Origin: TOLSYN sp963849065
GTDB lineage: Bacteria; Acidobacteriota; Terriglobia; Terriglobales; Acidobacteriaceae
Reading direction: 5' to 3'
Length of the DNA stretch: 64,000 nt
NCBI GenBank assembly: GCA_963849065.1
Contig: CAWKFM010000005.1
Location: 558,001 to 622,000 of the forward strand
Made by a program: the position numbers and the translations under genes. Positions 63,890 through 64,000 of this stretch are shown in pieces; position 1 is the first letter of the stretch; each line of letters opens with the position of its first letter. The notes beneath the pieces were generated by a model. It was given only the letters and a program-made list of their open reading frames with translations, was not told the DNA's origin and ran no database searches.

Positions 63890-64000
63890 CCCTGGGACTT
63901 CATTTGTGGGATTCTAGAGTCGCGTAATCCTGGACCGAGTAGATAACAAGGCGGCGGAACAAGCTGGAACGACCGAGAGGCTTTACGACCAGAGCCAGAG

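Overview
The window reads as chromosomal DNA of an Acidobacteriota member, probably class Terriglobia. It is GC-rich. It carries a VWFA-domain protein of the acidobacterial type, a large secreted SBBP-repeat/choice-of-anchor-D protein, CsbD proteins and a full isc operon. No tRNA, rRNA, CRISPR array or complete transposase was seen.

Layout. 1-5.9 kb: a MoxR-type ATPase/VWA pair cut by the left edge, then an SDR, a MOSC protein, a TPR protein, a cysteine-rich orphan with an apparent CTG start, a hot-dog thioesterase, CsbD and a 50-residue membrane protein. 6-8.8 kb: lon, with a good sigma-70-like promoter and a palindrome matching the HspR operator (HAIR) over its leader and ribosome-binding site. 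9-21.5 kb: exported proteins, a MoaD-MoaE fusion, an Hfq-like protein, an inositol-phosphatase-like protein, a ferredoxin, two aldolases, rph and murI. 21.5-31.4 kb: a Bax-inhibitor-like protein, small genes and iscR-iscS-iscU-iscA-hscB-hscA-fdx-(small TM)-iscX. This stretch is peppered with at least four families of short palindromic repeats, two of which lie inside the 3' end of iscR.

31.4-35.95 kb is an apparent island. It holds two different hipBA modules in head-to-head orientation and a decayed abiEii gene. A near-copy of the 3' end of iscX lies at its far side, as expected for attachment-site duplication. Small orphan genes follow, including two that share a C-terminal motif, up to 38 kb.

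38-61 kb is mainly a nitrate/nitrite assimilation locus. A minus-strand group encodes a NarK transporter, a small TM protein, a HemD-like protein and a Crp/Fnr regulator. A plus-strand operon encodes a DmsB-DmsC-like FeS/membrane fusion, a NasC-type nitrate reductase, NirB, NirD and a HemD-GAF-ANTAR fusion regulator. After a ClC channel comes a second plus-strand operon: NarK, a membrane subunit with a Cys-rich tail, a second NasC-like molybdoenzyme, a four-cluster FeS protein, a twin-arginine Rieske protein and a small TM protein. Together these suggest nitrate import, quinol-linked nitrate reduction, NADH-dependent nitrite reduction to ammonium, and control by an ANTAR antiterminator carrying a tetrapyrrole-enzyme-like sensor domain. 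61-64 kb holds a DUF488 protein, a probably inactive DNA methyltransferase, gene remnants, CsbD and small genes.
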